Below, in pieces: positions 1-10,218 of a DNA stretch of 64,000 nucleotides; within the stretch, counting starts at the first letter, position 1, and each line of letters starts with the position of its first letter. The notes beneath the pieces are model-generated. The model ran no database searches and had not been told where the DNA came from. It saw only the letters and a program-made list of their open reading frames with translations. Position numbers and translations under genes: made by a program. This DNA is from Ulva prolifera (Eukaryota; Chlorophyta; Ulvophyceae; Ulvales; Ulvaceae), in contig CM041202.1 of NCBI GenBank assembly GCA_023078555.1, forward strand, positions 6,429,404 to 6,493,403, in the 5' to 3' direction.

Positions 1-470
1 TGGGTGTCATGGCAGTGTTAGCTTCAGGTGGCACGATTGCCCTGTCCGCTTGATCATGATATGCGTCCACATCATGATGTGATGGACATGAATGCTTCTT
101 CTTGCCCTTTCTAGCTGTCCTGGCATCCTTCTGCCGCGTCCCCCTGCTGCTTGCCTTGCGCCCCTTTCTACCCATTTTGCTCACGCTACTGACGATTTCA
201 GATGCCCGAGAAGCTGGTGCTACTGTTTCTCAGAAGCAGGCTGGCACCCAGGCACACGTACGCGTGCTGTCACCCTCACCGCTGCAAATGCCGCTGGTCT
301 GCACACGAGAGCGAGCGGGCTACACACTGCTAACTGCTATCCGGCAGTCGAACACAGAAACCTCATGTGAATCTGCTCGTGCTTGGTTGTCATAATGCAA
401 TTGATTGTGCGTACAGAGAAATCTCGAGCAGGCCGTGGATCGGGAGACATTTCGAAATGGGTGTCAAAAT

Positions 471-498
471 GTCTCCCATTCACTCTTTTGTGACGACT
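471..498 (+). mobile_element. 28-bp alpha-family tail insertion with 13-bp TSD
   Basis: The insert carries CATTCACTCTTTTGTGAC, the 3' tail of the alpha non-LTR retrotransposon described further right. It is flanked by a perfect direct repeat TGGGTGTCAAAAT (458-470 and 499-511). Only the last two dozen bases of the element are present, so this is an extremely 5'-truncated target-primed insertion or a minimal retroposon. Confidence 0.75.
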
Positions 499-593
499 TG
501 GGTGTCAAAATTGTCTCCAAGCTTCAAGCTTAGATGCAGCGATATGTCTCCAGGGCCTGGATGCGTCTTTTGGTCATCATTCAGCAGCGTGCA

Positions 594-633
594 CGTTCCA
601 TTTTTGTAACTCCGTTCCGTTTTTGTAACTCCG
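594..633 (+). repeat. Tandem duplication ending in TTTTTGTAACTCC
   Basis: A 19-bp unit GTTCCRTTTTTGTAACTCC occurs twice head to tail. The TTTGTAAC core resembles the ends of the retroelement tails elsewhere in the window, so it may be another micro-insertion with its target duplication. No coding potential is seen. Confidence 0.5.
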
Positions 634-653
634 CGTCACTGTGTCCCAGTTGT

Positions 654-688
654 AAAATATTACAAAAGAGTGAACGGGAGAAAAGAAA
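654..688 (-). mobile_element. 35-bp alpha-family tail insertion with 14-bp TSD
   Basis: On the minus strand the insert ends CCGTTCACTCTTTTGTAA followed by a few T/A bases, matching the alpha tail. A perfect direct repeat TGTGTCCCAGTTGT flanks it (640-653 and 689-702). It is a second independent ultra-short insertion within 200 bp of the first. Confidence 0.8.
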
Positions 689-787
689 TGTGTCCCAGTT
701 GTGGGTCGCGGTGCTCAGCCCCCGGGGCTGGGGCATGCAGTAGAGGCCATCGCCACTGCTGCAGCTATGCGTATATACATCTCCGAG

Positions 788-823
788 GTACAGTATTACA
801 ATAGTGTGAACGGAAGAAGACAA
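788..823 (-). mobile_element. 36-bp alpha-like tail insertion with 9-bp TSD
   Basis: The insert contains TATTACAATAGTGTGAACGG, a diverged reverse-complement alpha tail, between direct repeats ATCTCCGAG at 779-787 and 824-832. The divergence from the other tails suggests an older event. Confidence 0.65.
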
Positions 824-981
824 ATCTCCGAGATACGAGACGCGCCGAGCCCTGAAGTCTCTTCAGAGTCAGCCTGCGTGCAGTCACACGTGTAACTAGC
901 ACTGATCTCTTTTGTAAACTTGCTAGCGCTGAGCAGTACAGTGCCGGTCTTTGACATTACCTAACGCACGTTGCGGGTCCT

Positions 982-1523
982 GTCACAGAAGAGTAAACGG
1001 GAGAAGACAGACACCACAGAAGGCTTTCATCAGAAACAACAGCAACATACACACATTCACAGTGCATGCGCAACTGCGCCCACACCTCAGTCCGGCAGGA
1101 GCTCAGCTGGTAGACTCATGATCAGCTGGTAGACTGCATAGCTGGTGCAGCTTTCCTGTCGGGATGGCCGAGCGTAACCTTGGCAGCCGCCCCGGAACTG
1201 CTCGTAGGCCTACCTCCGCAGCCGGGTCCGCAGCCGGGGCAGCCTGTTGCAGCACTTGCAGGGGTTGTTGGACGAAATGCCTGACCTGCTGGGGTGCAAG
1301 GCCGATACCCGGGTCTGGCAACCCGCTGGAGACCCAGCGTGCAGTGGGGCGGGCGTGTGCGAGCCACGCGTATGAGCTCAAACACCAGAGCATCAGCCTC
1401 GACATACTGGCCGGCACGCATGATGCGGCGTGGATCCGGAGCGCGTCTGGCAGACCGGCAAGAGCCTTCCTCTCCGCTCTGCCGGGTGGCCTTCATCACT
1501 CCTGCAACACCCACCGCATACAT
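982..1523 (-). mobile_element. Degenerate alpha-type retrotransposon 3' fragment
   Basis: Bases 982-1060 match the alpha tail in reverse orientation (ACAGAAGAGTAAACGGGAGA, then an ACAGCAACATACACACA stretch). CTCAGTCCGGCAGGA at about 1086 matches the reverse complement of the alpha ORF stop region, as at 26231. The GC-rich stretch to about 1520 is open on the minus strand but aligns only weakly with the alpha C-terminal domain. Short direct repeats AGCTGGTAGACT occur at 1104-1136. I read it as an old fragment; its outer limit is uncertain. Confidence 0.45.
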
Positions 1524-1892
1524 TGCACGTGTGGCCAGGCATAGACCTAGCTATGCGAGGCCACTGCCGGGCACAGAACATGCCGGGGGCCCGCATGTGC
1601 AGTCGCCACGTGGGAAGAGGGAATCTGGATGTGCACCCTCAGACCTCATCTTCCCACCCGAGCGGCATGCAGCACGCCCACATCCCAATCGCGCGTGCAG
1701 CGTGCCCAATTTGATGCCAGTTCCACCGCCAATGCCTCGGCGCGTTGGCGCTACTTGTATAGAATGCCTCAGGAATGACGTCCTTGCAAGGACCAATTGG
1801 TGCTGTGCGGGTGGCCATGTGTGCATGTGTAAGTGTGTGTGTGTGGGGAGGGGGGTCATCGCGGGAGTGCATTTTATCATTCTTGATAGTTG

Positions 1893-1924
1893 TGGCTTCC
1901 TATGCTTGCAAGCATAGGAAGCCA
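1893..1924. repeat. 32-bp perfect palindrome
   Basis: The 16-base arm TGGCTTCCTATGCTTG is followed directly by its exact reverse complement with no spacer. It lies in a gene-poor stretch. It could form a cruciform or hairpin, but neither a U-run nor a gene end accompanies it. Confidence 0.85.
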
Positions 1925-2996
1925 TGGCTGCTATGGTGATAGAGTGATCACCCATGACTTATGTTGTACAGACTCAGCGTCCAGCTCAAGATAAGCGGTT
2001 GGCGTGGTCTGCCGGCTACAAATGCACTGGTCGTCAACATGGAAGTAACACCAAGCATTGAGTGGTCACATGGCCACCGCCTTTTCTCTGGAAGCGCAGA
2101 AGCTTGAAACTGTTGGTTGCACTGTGCCGGTCTCCATGCGGTGGCCGTATGCGCATATGCTATCTCCCATGAGCTACATTGAACGCTCAAACCAAGGGTT
2201 GAAGTGCCTTCAACTAAGGCTTTGGAATTTTTTCTTCCGAGCTAGTCTATTGTTTCTAGCGATTCAAATTTGAGTTGATCTTACCCAGGTGAATTGACCT
2301 AGGTCAATACAAGCATGCAGCAGTGTCCTCTCTGATCTACACGTGACATGCCAGCAGTCAGCCGTTGCTCAGCCACCTAGGAGCTCGGACTTTGATCATC
2401 ACCATGACCATCATGGATGTCGTCATGGCATCATGCTGTGCTGAGCCCGCACTCCCGCTCGAGCTCATGATCACTGTGCAATGGCGGCACAAACAGCGTC
2501 GCAGCTTTGACACCTGCGAGCAACAGTATCATGTACTTTAGTACACAAGCCATGTACAAATGTACATGGCTACCGTGACATGGGATAGCATGTGATGCTA
2601 ATCGATTGATATCTCAGCCCACGAGATTAAGCATGTACACATGCTTGTCAAGGGGCCTACTGTCACTAATCGTACAGACAACAACTGTGAGCAGATGCGA
2701 CAATCGACTTGCATGTGCGCCAGGCCAAAATGTCAGGGGATGATCGTGATGGTATGACCAATGGAATCTTGCTGCAATCATTTTAGATCTAGAGCCACGA
2801 GCCTGTAGCGCTATACTAGTGATGATTGGATTTACTCTTTCAACATGTATTGCGATTACACAGTACTCTCACGCAGTGTAGCATCCGCAAGGTAGCACAA
2901 ACTGTGGTGTTAGCAATGGCTGTGGCCATGGTGGCACGTGTGATCTGAATCGGCCCACCAGAATTACTGCTGCTTCCACAATGAAATAACACTGCC
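1925..2996. other. Gene-poor interval
   Basis: No coding region, RNA gene or repeat could be supported. Composition is closer to AT/GC balance than in the coding parts, and short self-complementary stretches such as GTACA clusters near 2530-2580 are frequent. It precedes the 3' end of X1. Confidence 0.5.
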
Positions 2997-3551
2997 TCAA
3001 GCTAACTGATAATGCAGATTGTCTGAAATCTTCACAACAGTTGCTGGGCCATGGCTCTTCCACGCTGAGATAGCAGCGTCAACAAGATCTTTCTCAGGCG
3101 GAGACATGTACTTGCTACCATCGGATGACCAGCTCAGCCCTTTGACAGATCCTGATTGGGTGTTCAGATATGCGCTACTGTATACGCTCTGACCTTTCAG
3201 AACAGCAAACCCGGCACAACAACTTTGTTGGCTGCGGAAGTCAATGTTGAAGTACTTGCGGTATAAGTAATCATGTACCCTTCCTTGACCAGCTGCCTTC
3301 AGTGCATCGGACGGCCACGCGTCTGTGCACATGATGAGCACGTAAAAGGACCGAGCTCGGTAGCCTCCAGCCACACCCTGCCCGGGCTGCTGCAGCCACC
3401 GATAAGATCCGTAAGTGTGGTAGATGATCAAGCCGGCGTAGTTGTGTTGCGAATTGTAACGGTCGCAGAAGGATGAGAGCTTGATGGTGGGCCGCTCGCC
3501 TAGAAACTGGGCCGCGTCCTGATAAATCTGCTCAAAGTGTAATTTCCCCAT
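2997..3551 (-). CDS. Protein X1, unrecognised family (paralogue of X2)
   Basis: A 184-residue open frame whose product I do not recognise. It aligns without gaps with X2 (12052-12672); in the first 50 residues 31 are identical by eye. Shared blocks are NYAGLIIYHTYG (37-48), GVAGG (59-63), FYVLI.CTD.WP (69-80), GRVHDYLYR.YF (90-101), FRS.Q.CC.GFAV (105-117) and GSVKGL.W.SDGSKY (134-148). No signal peptide or membrane helix is visible. ATG 3551 was chosen because X2 also begins MGK there. Both copies have TGCAG directly before this ATG, so a 5' intron ending at that point is possible. X1 stops about 22 residues earlier than X2. It is divergent from D1, 1.7 kb away. Confidence 0.75.
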   Translation of the reverse strand: MGKLHFEQIYQDAAQFLGERPTIKLSSFCDRYNSQHNYAGLIIYHTYGSYRWLQQPGQGVAGGYRARSFYVLIMCTDAWPSDALKAAGQGRVHDYLYRKYFNIDFRSQQSCCAGFAVLKGQSVYSSAYLNTQSGSVKGLSWSSDGSKYMSPPEKDLVDAAISAWKSHGPATVVKISDNLHYQLA

Positions 3552-5286
3552 CTGCACAATGAAAATTGCGCATTAGTTGGCCGACGTCGACCTACATAGC
3601 AAATGTCCTTCCTTGGAGTATTGCTTCATATCAAAATCCTTCTGATGCATATATGCAGCTCTTTACATCATACTCTGTGGTAGAGTGAAACGCTGCATGA
3701 GCATGTTGGTGTTGGCACAGTGCAAAGACCGGTGCGCCGCTGTACGCGAGCATGTTCCCATCACACTTCTGCCACATATACACACGCAAGCATCCAACGT
3801 GCAAGTGCAGCGCTTGGAACATGACAATGCCTGCAGTTTGACCTGTGCATTTTGCAGGACCAATGGATACTGTATCTGCACCATGCGACAGACATGAGCA
3901 CTATACCTGACCACGTGGCACCTCGCACGGGCCGCACGGGCCGCCTGAAGGTGACCACTAGAAGGATTCCCAGGTGGGCCCATGTGGTGTGTACATGTGA
4001 ATTTGTCATGACACTGTTCGTCACATGATCATGTGATCACACCTTGTACCTATAGACTTTGTCAGAGCTGAAAGAGCTCCCAAGATATTTGAATTATCAG
4101 TAGAGTTCGGCAGGAGTCCCTCGAACAGGAATGGTACTATTCAATGAAGCAACCGCAGGATCAGTAGATTGCCATAAAACAGACACATGCACAAGTTGCG
4201 TGAAGCATTAAGATGTGAACAGCCGCCGGCATCAGTGATGCGTGAAGAGCATCAGCTTTCTAGGAGCTCGTACTGCAGATTGTAGAATAGCATAAAGTTC
4301 CCGGCAGCAGACGCGACATCGATTGAGGTAGGTTCAGTCCGTCGAGGATATATTGGAGATTCCTGTGCTCCGTTATTCTCGGGCGGCAGGCAAGAGCGGC
4401 GTCCAACACAGGCATCATCCGTAAGAGACATCTGTTGTCTCCGCGGAGACGGCCGGCACAGAATATGCATTGTCTCCAGTCGACGTCGCAACCGTTGGTG
4501 ACCAGGCGAGCCCTCGATGATACCCACACTGACACCTCGAGCGCTCAGCGCTGTGACGTCGGCTTCATCACATGCGAACTCTGAATGATTGTCCCCTACT
4601 GCATTTGCTGTATTTGTCTGCGGCCGGTCATGATCACTCTACTGCAGACAAACACAATATTACAGCTGTAATCAGGAATTGTCTCCGGCTTCCACTGGCG
4701 ATGTACATGGTCGCATCTGTATCTCGGGAGTTATCACGGTCCGGATCAACAGTAACATCCCTGTAGCTAGATTCGAAGAAACTTCGGTTGCAGGTGCATA
4801 CGCAATACCTGCTTGTGAAGAACCTTAGACTGGGTGTTGCAACGGAGCTGAAAACGACCACTTGCCGTTTCCCTCAGCTTCGCTCGCGCTGGCAAGCACA
4901 GTGTGCATCAGACTTTGAGATTTGACGAATGGCTAGCGAAGAAATTCCTATTGAGGTGCGCCTTGCACCTCTGCGACACGAGATGGTGCAATGGCTCCTA
5001 CTCACTTGCCATGTCTGTACATGGCCTGGCATGAAGAGGCAATGAGCATGTGCTGTGCTATCACGGAGTCATCGTATCATCCTCCCTGAATGTAGTGCTG
5101 CGCAAGCACACCATTGGCAGCAGCCTTGTATTGGCACTCATGGGGTCCTCACGGCTCCCACTATCAACCACAGTATGTCTTCTTCCATTCAGTCTTTCGT
5201 AAAAAACCACAGTATGACTGTCGCAGAACTGAAGTGGCCATACTGGTCACACTTACTTTCGAAGATCAAAGAGATGAGGTGTTGAT
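3552..5286. other. Shared divergent intergenic region X1/D1
   Basis: This 1.7-kb interval separates two divergently oriented genes and should hold both promoters. A pyrimidine-rich stretch ending in TGCAG abuts X1 and looks like a 3' splice site, so upstream untranslated or coding exons may lie here. A minus-strand open frame at 4252-4535 gives no recognisable domain. No TATA box or operator could be assigned. Confidence 0.45.
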
Positions 5287-6363
5287 ATGTCAGCTGTAGC
5301 CGCAACAGCTCGAAACTCTCCGGATCGTGCGCTTTTGCACATGGACGGCTCAGCACCACCAGTGGCCCCGAACGCAGTGATTCACTTTCACCGCCATCGC
5401 GTCTCTGATTCTGTGCTGCAATTCAATGCATGTGCAGTTCCCCACGGTTCACATACCCACACGAGTCTTCTATGGCGTGATGTGTTAAGCTTGTGGAACA
5501 GCTGTGACATGCCATTCATGGTTGCGTTCCTCCACGTCTTGGGATCCTGCGGCTTTGATGATTACTTCTTTGAGTGCCCTCCGGTATCTGTTTCCTCAAT
5601 GAGCCAGCACTTTGAATTTGCACTGGTCGATGCTCGCGGGACCCTCGCCCGGCGCCATGCATCCCCACTACAGTTCGACGACCACCTGCACCGTGCGCAG
5701 AACCAGCTTGCCACAGTCTTCTACAACAATGGTAGGGACGCGCTGTTGGTGGTTCCAACTCCCGTTTGCGGCATCAAGACACGAGTTTACAGCCATCTAG
5801 CCAGCTTTGCGCGGGGGGCAGGTGGTGAGCAGCAGATGGAGCTGTGGCGGAGGGTCGGCAATGCACTTCAACGGGCCCTATCAGATCGTCCATACACCGC
5901 ACTGTGGCTGAATACGGATGGCGCGGCGGTGCCCTGGCTGCATGTGCGGCTCGATCAGCAGCCCAAGTACATGAAGTATGGCCCATATAGGTCACAGCCT
6001 GAGGACGACCGGCATTTTATGCGTTTAGGGGATGGGCCGGAGCAGCGTCGGCAAGGGCGCTCTGAATCATATCAACCATTGCCAAACTTGAACATGCCTC
6101 AGCTTGAGCTGCCTGTGCTTCAGCCGCGCTGTGACACCGTGCCATGTGTGCGGAGGCCTGAAGCTCGCACAGCGGCGCGCCCGTGTATGCATGCATGCGG
6201 CCCACAGCGCCGGAGCTGCATCTCACGGCTACGCAATGAGAGTGAGGGAGCCCAACAACAGGACTGCGCAGGTACTTCAGGTGCTTTCCTCCAAGTCATG
6301 AATGCCTGCCATGCAAAAAGTGCCATACTCATGCATCAGGGACGACTGCTAGCGCTGCTATAG
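5287..6363 (+). CDS. DUF6940-like protein D1
   Basis: The 358-residue frame contains a domain I recognise as the DUF6940 type, known from bacteria and some eukaryotes; no biochemical function is known to me. Landmarks are a helical entry LLWRDVLSLW (61-70), FDDYFFECPPV (90-100), FEFALVDARGTLARR (109-123), DALLVVPTP (151-159), YSHLASF...EQQMELWRRVG (168-191) and the terminal signature WLHVRLDQQPKYMKYGPYR (217-235). The domain normally ends about there. The last 120 residues are low-complexity, lack counterparts in D2 and may be read-through or a missed intron. ATG 5287 is the first in frame; residues 1-60 are not conserved. It is divergent from X1 and tail-to-tail with D2. Confidence 0.8.
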   Translation: MSAVAATARNSPDRALLHMDGSAPPVAPNAVIHFHRHRVSDSVLQFNACAVPHGSHTHTSLLWRDVLSLWNSCDMPFMVAFLHVLGSCGFDDYFFECPPVSVSSMSQHFEFALVDARGTLARRHASPLQFDDHLHRAQNQLATVFYNNGRDALLVVPTPVCGIKTRVYSHLASFARGAGGEQQMELWRRVGNALQRALSDRPYTALWLNTDGAAVPWLHVRLDQQPKYMKYGPYRSQPEDDRHFMRLGDGPEQRRQGRSESYQPLPNLNMPQLELPVLQPRCDTVPCVRRPEARTAARPCMHACGPQRRSCISRLRNESEGAQQQDCAGTSGAFLQVMNACHAKSAILMHQGRLLALL

Positions 6364-6609
6364 CAGCCTGTGAGGCCTAAGGCTCACTGTTGACGATGCA
6401 TGCGCCACATGCTACGATGGGTTTTTTGTGTCCACCGTAGTGCGTGGCATAGGCACACTGCGACGTGTTGGTGATCTGTGTCACAAAGGTTTTACTGGTG
6501 TTATCGCGAAGGTGCTGAAATACAGGGCATGCTTGTTCAGGCATAGCTATTGTCCCGTCCGCCTCAACATGTTCTGGAGTTGATATTGATATGGCCGGTC
6601 GAATTCAAC

Positions 6610-6638
6610 ACCATGCACCGTAAGTTACGGTGCATGGT
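6610..6638. repeat. Inverted repeat, 14-bp arms, 1-base spacer
   Basis: ACCATGCACCGTAA, one G, then the exact reverse complement. It lies 250 bp downstream of D1 and could be a transcript-end hairpin, but no terminator-type tract follows. Confidence 0.75.
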
Positions 6639-8544
6639 CGGGGCCAACGCCACCATCACTGGGGCGGCAGGCGGATGACATCTGCTGTGATAGCTGCAGC
6701 TGTGATGTACGTCAAATGCACTCTGCCTTATGTGTTCCCCATCGTGCATGATGCAGCTCTTGGGACTGAGTACTCAGTGTGAAATGTTGAGACAGAGTAA
6801 GTCTGTGCCAATTGAAGTCGGAGGCCAGATTGCCGCACGCTGTTGTACATGCTCTCCATACATCGGTCTCTATATGATTTATATAAAGAACGTCCTGCCT
6901 CATCAGCCAAGATACGGCCATTCGAAACCCAGATATCTCATATGCGCTACAGCTGTGATAATATAGCATATTTGCAGGGGGGCCGTCTGCACATCAGATG
7001 CCAGCGGTTCTAGCGAGTGTCCAACGTCGTCCCCACCAGCTCCCGGTGTGCTTGGAAGAGTTAGTGGATAGAGTTGTTGCAAAGCAAGCTCGAAGATCAA
7101 GAAACTGCAGGAGCAGGATCCTGTGACCAAAGGGCACGCGTGAGTGCACTTAGGTTACATTTCTCAGCAGATTTGAACGTAGGTCACGGTGGGTTGTTGA
7201 CAATGCAGTGTTACAGGCCAGCTCATCCAGTTGTTGAGCAACTACAAGTGATGCGGCAGTTTGCAGACAGCGTTTACCCAGTAAGAGAGATGCATGGTCC
7301 TCAAACCCCTAGGCCTGCGGGGCGGAATACATGTGGTTAAGGCCAACGCAACCGGGTCTGCGGTTTTGTTGACCATCATGATGGGCCAAGTTCATGCAAA
7401 TGTATACTGTACGAGCAAGGGTATGATGTGTTGAAACAGTTCCCTGCAAGTGTAGTCGATAGATCATCATGACGAGTTCATTTGTGCCTGCTGTGGCTGT
7501 GCCAATCATTCAGGATAGTCCATTGTACTCTGTTTTGAGACATACACTAGTCAAACAGTACTGTTTGATTAGGCTCATGAGCCATACACTGCATCTGAAA
7601 ACTACACGGAATACTCTGCGGACTTCCGTAATTCCGTTCGATCATGAGTGCAATGTTGTTGCAGCGCTACAAACAGACAAACGGCTACATATTGCAGTAC
7701 TCCAACGTGTCTGACAGCTACAACGCCGCCTGTGACCATCTTCATCATTGAATATATCTTGACCATAGCGTCGAGGCCCCTCCTCGACTGGTGAGTGACG
7801 AGAGTGTTCTGTTACACGGAGATGCTGTAAGAGGCAGGGAGAATTCGGTACGTAGAGGCACCCGGGGACCCCGGCCTGCTTAGTAAACACATGACGCAAC
7901 CTCAACTGATCTGAACACCAATTGACCTGAACACCAACTGACCTGAACACCACTCTCAGGCTGGCACCGTTTCATTGCGCACTACCATGTGCACAACGCA
8001 TAGCTGGCATCTCTTCCGCTTACACATGGATATCGATGTGTGTGCACCCAAGCACGCCCGGCGATGCAGTACTGCAGGCAATGCATACTAGTATGTGTGG
8101 CAGCATTATCGGAGGCTCAAGCTTCTGTTAGAGCAGATGTGCCAATCGTGCGCACTCGTACGCGTTTGGTCTCCTACGCTCCTCCTCAACACACGCATGG
8201 TCTGTGATGCCAACGGCGCTAGCTGCCTGCATGCCACCGCACCATATGCATGAAAGCTGTAGCACATGTACAGAAACACCACAGATGCCGGAATAGCCAG
8301 CACCCACCCGGCCTGCAGCACCATGGCCCTCTTGCAGTCATATGCACGCAATGTGACTCAGAAATCCAACGCAAGTGACTTCTTTTAAACTTATGGTCAA
8401 CGGAAGCCAACGAGGTTTGACAGCAACAACAGGTCTGATCATGAACACAAGCAGAGTTCAGGGCTGAACACTGAACTTGGCAGGATAGGTTGACAATACT
8501 GGCGATTCATGCGCGAATTCGTACCTCGTCATGGCAGTCAGTGA
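6639..8544. other. Interval at the axis of the inverted duplication
   Basis: This stretch lies between the convergent D1 and D2 genes. It contains an 18-bp palindrome TCAAACAGTACTGTTTGA (7551-7568) and a short tandem repeat of CAAYTGAYCTGAACAC units at about 7902-7952. No coding region or transposon could be supported. The centre of symmetry between the two gene pairs is at roughly 7.4-7.5 kb. Confidence 0.5.
7902..7952. repeat. 16-bp tandem repeat, about three copies
   Basis: Units CAACTGATCTGAACAC, CAATTGACCTGAACAC and CAACTGACCTGAACAC follow one another directly. It is a small minisatellite near the axis of the inverted duplication. Confidence 0.8.
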
Positions 8545-9627
8545 TCACAGCAGAGAGCTGCCGCGGGTCGCACAGCCCGAAGGCAGACTGTGGCCACGAC
8601 GCGCATGGGTAGCAAAAGAGTCGACCACCACATCAGGACATGCAGCCCTGTGGCCTGCTTGTGGCAAGAGGAATGCATCGTGCTTGATATACTTGGGTTG
8701 CTGGTCAAGCCGCACGTGCAGCCACGGTACTCCCCGCCCGTCCGTGTTGACCCAGAGCATCCGTTCCGGGGTGACCTCCAGCGCATGCCGGATCTCCTTG
8801 GCCACAATGCGCCATAGCTCTGACTGCTGACCGGCTGGAGCTGCGTTGACGAAGCCAGCCAGGTGGCCATACACAGCTGTCGCGGTGCCCGGATGCTGTG
8901 TTGGGGCGATCAGCTTCGCATCGTTTCCGAGGTTCGAGAAGGCGGTCGCGAGGCGGCCGCGTGATTCGGCGGTGGCAAGGTGCTGGTGGAAGTCTGAGTG
9001 GCTGGCGGGGCGCCGGCGCAGGCTTCCGCCGGCATCGATCATCACAAACTGGAATGGCTTGTCCAGAGAACTGTGTGAGACGGGGGAGCACTCCCAGAAG
9101 AAGTCTTGGAAGGGACAGGAGCAGAGAGCTTGATGTAGTTCTGTGCAGAGGACCGGATCGAGTTTGGCAAGGCGGTCTAGCACTGCGCCCCAAGAGAGCG
9201 GCAGCCTGCTGGTTCCATCAAATGCGGAGCACTGCACGACTGCGGACGAGAGAGGGCGCTTCACGATGTCAACCTCTGCAGATGGCAATGAGGCATTCTC
9301 TGTACCAGCAATCGCGGGCCTGATGCAGGCTGGGCCGGCAGAAGATGTCAGCTCGAAACTTCCAGCCGAGCTTGAGGTCGACTCCGAGTCCACGTAGACA
9401 CCAGCTTCTCGGCGCCACCGTGGCCATCGCAGTGAATGGAGACACAGCCACGGACAGCAGCATGAAACCATTCTGAATGCACAACTCGGCGCTTGTGTGA
9501 GCTTGATCATGAAGTTGACTAGCTTCGCACACCACAACTTGAAGACGGCGCTGTTTGGAAGCATCAACCTCTGTAACCACCGACCAGAATCATGATCACT
9601 GTTTTGTAATACCAGAATCCGGATCAT
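8545..9627 (-). CDS. DUF6940-like protein D2
   Basis: Paralogue of D1 on the opposite strand. The domain covers roughly residues 145-320 of a 360-residue frame from ATG 9627. Landmarks are FQDFFWECSPVS, FQFVMIDAGGSLRRRPAS, LATAFSNLGNDAKLIAPT, VYGHLAGF, QQSELWRIVAKEI, LWVNTDGRGVPWLHVRLDQQ and PKYIKH. Immediately after PKYIKH it departs from D1 and loses the usual PYR, so its extreme C-terminus may be altered or spliced differently. The first about 140 residues are not conserved with D1 and the true start is uncertain; an upstream intron is possible. It is divergent from X2. Confidence 0.75.
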   Translation of the reverse strand: MIRILVLQNSDHDSGRWLQRLMLPNSAVFKLWCAKLVNFMIKLTQAPSCAFRMVSCCCPWLCLHSLRWPRWRREAGVYVDSESTSSSAGSFELTSSAGPACIRPAIAGTENASLPSAEVDIVKRPLSSAVVQCSAFDGTSRLPLSWGAVLDRLAKLDPVLCTELHQALCSCPFQDFFWECSPVSHSSLDKPFQFVMIDAGGSLRRRPASHSDFHQHLATAESRGRLATAFSNLGNDAKLIAPTQHPGTATAVYGHLAGFVNAAPAGQQSELWRIVAKEIRHALEVTPERMLWVNTDGRGVPWLHVRLDQQPKYIKHDAFLLPQAGHRAACPDVVVDSFATHARRGHSLPSGCATRGSSLL

Positions 9628-9902
9628 GTATGACACGCGCTGCAACCCGACGCAAGAGACAGGTGGCTCAACGCGACCTTAAGCTCAGCAGCGGCGCACT
9701 TCGTAAAAGATGGCTGCCCGTTGCATACATACGCATGCGCAGGAAGCGGCCACAACCGGCTCCGAGCGCTCACGCACCGGAAATGCGCTTGAGTGCATGC
9801 ACGTCCGTTCAGGTACAGCGCGCCATTTGTCTCCAGCATGCTATAGCTACATGTACAGCTTGTTGTCTGCGAACAGTCATGTGGCTGCCATGTCCATGAG
9901 AT

Positions 9903-10062
9903 TACAAAAGAGTGAACAGGAGAAAACAAACACCGAAACCGAATCTCATCCGAATCAACAGCAACGAACACTATCTCGAGAGATACAAGCGCACACACTC
10001 CTCAGTCCGGCAGGATCGCGTCCTCCAGGCCCGCATCATACCGCAACCCCTGCTCCCGAGAG
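9903..10062 (-). mobile_element. 160-bp alpha retrotransposon 3' end with 13-bp TSD
   Basis: In reverse orientation it reads from the last about 20 codons of the alpha ORF (through the ATCCTGCCGGACTGA stop region) to the tail CGTTCACTCTTTTGTAAT; here the tail differs by one base. Perfect direct repeats ATGTCCATGAGAT lie at 9890-9902 and 10063-10075. The copy is nearly identical to the corresponding end of the 26-kb element, so it is recent. Confidence 0.9.
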
Positions 10063-10129
10063 ATGTCCATGAGATCACATCATGACATGCATGTGTGGCA
10101 TGCGTGCTGGAGACAAATCAGGTTGGAGG

Positions 10130-10204
10130 TGTGTGACTGTGTGTTGAAGTTGATTCGGATGAGATTCGGTTTCAGTGTTTGTTTTCTCCCGTTCACTCTT
10201 TTGT
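10130..10204 (+). mobile_element. 75-bp alpha tail insertion with 14-bp TSD
   Basis: It contains GTTGATTCGGATGAGATTCG through CACTCTTTTGT, which is only the 3' untranslated tail of alpha. Direct repeats AATCAGGTTGGAGG flank it at 10116-10129 and 10205-10218. It lies 55 bp from another alpha insertion but in the opposite orientation, so the two are independent events. Confidence 0.9.
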
Positions 10205-10218
10205 AATCAGGTTGGAGG

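Noticed and set aside
4252..4535. Minus-strand opening resembling 10415-10606
   Set aside because: A short stretch (LDGLNLPQSMS versus RDGLIPTSMS) looked similar, but both lie in the same orientation while the gene pairs are inverted, and the match is too short to support a shared exon.
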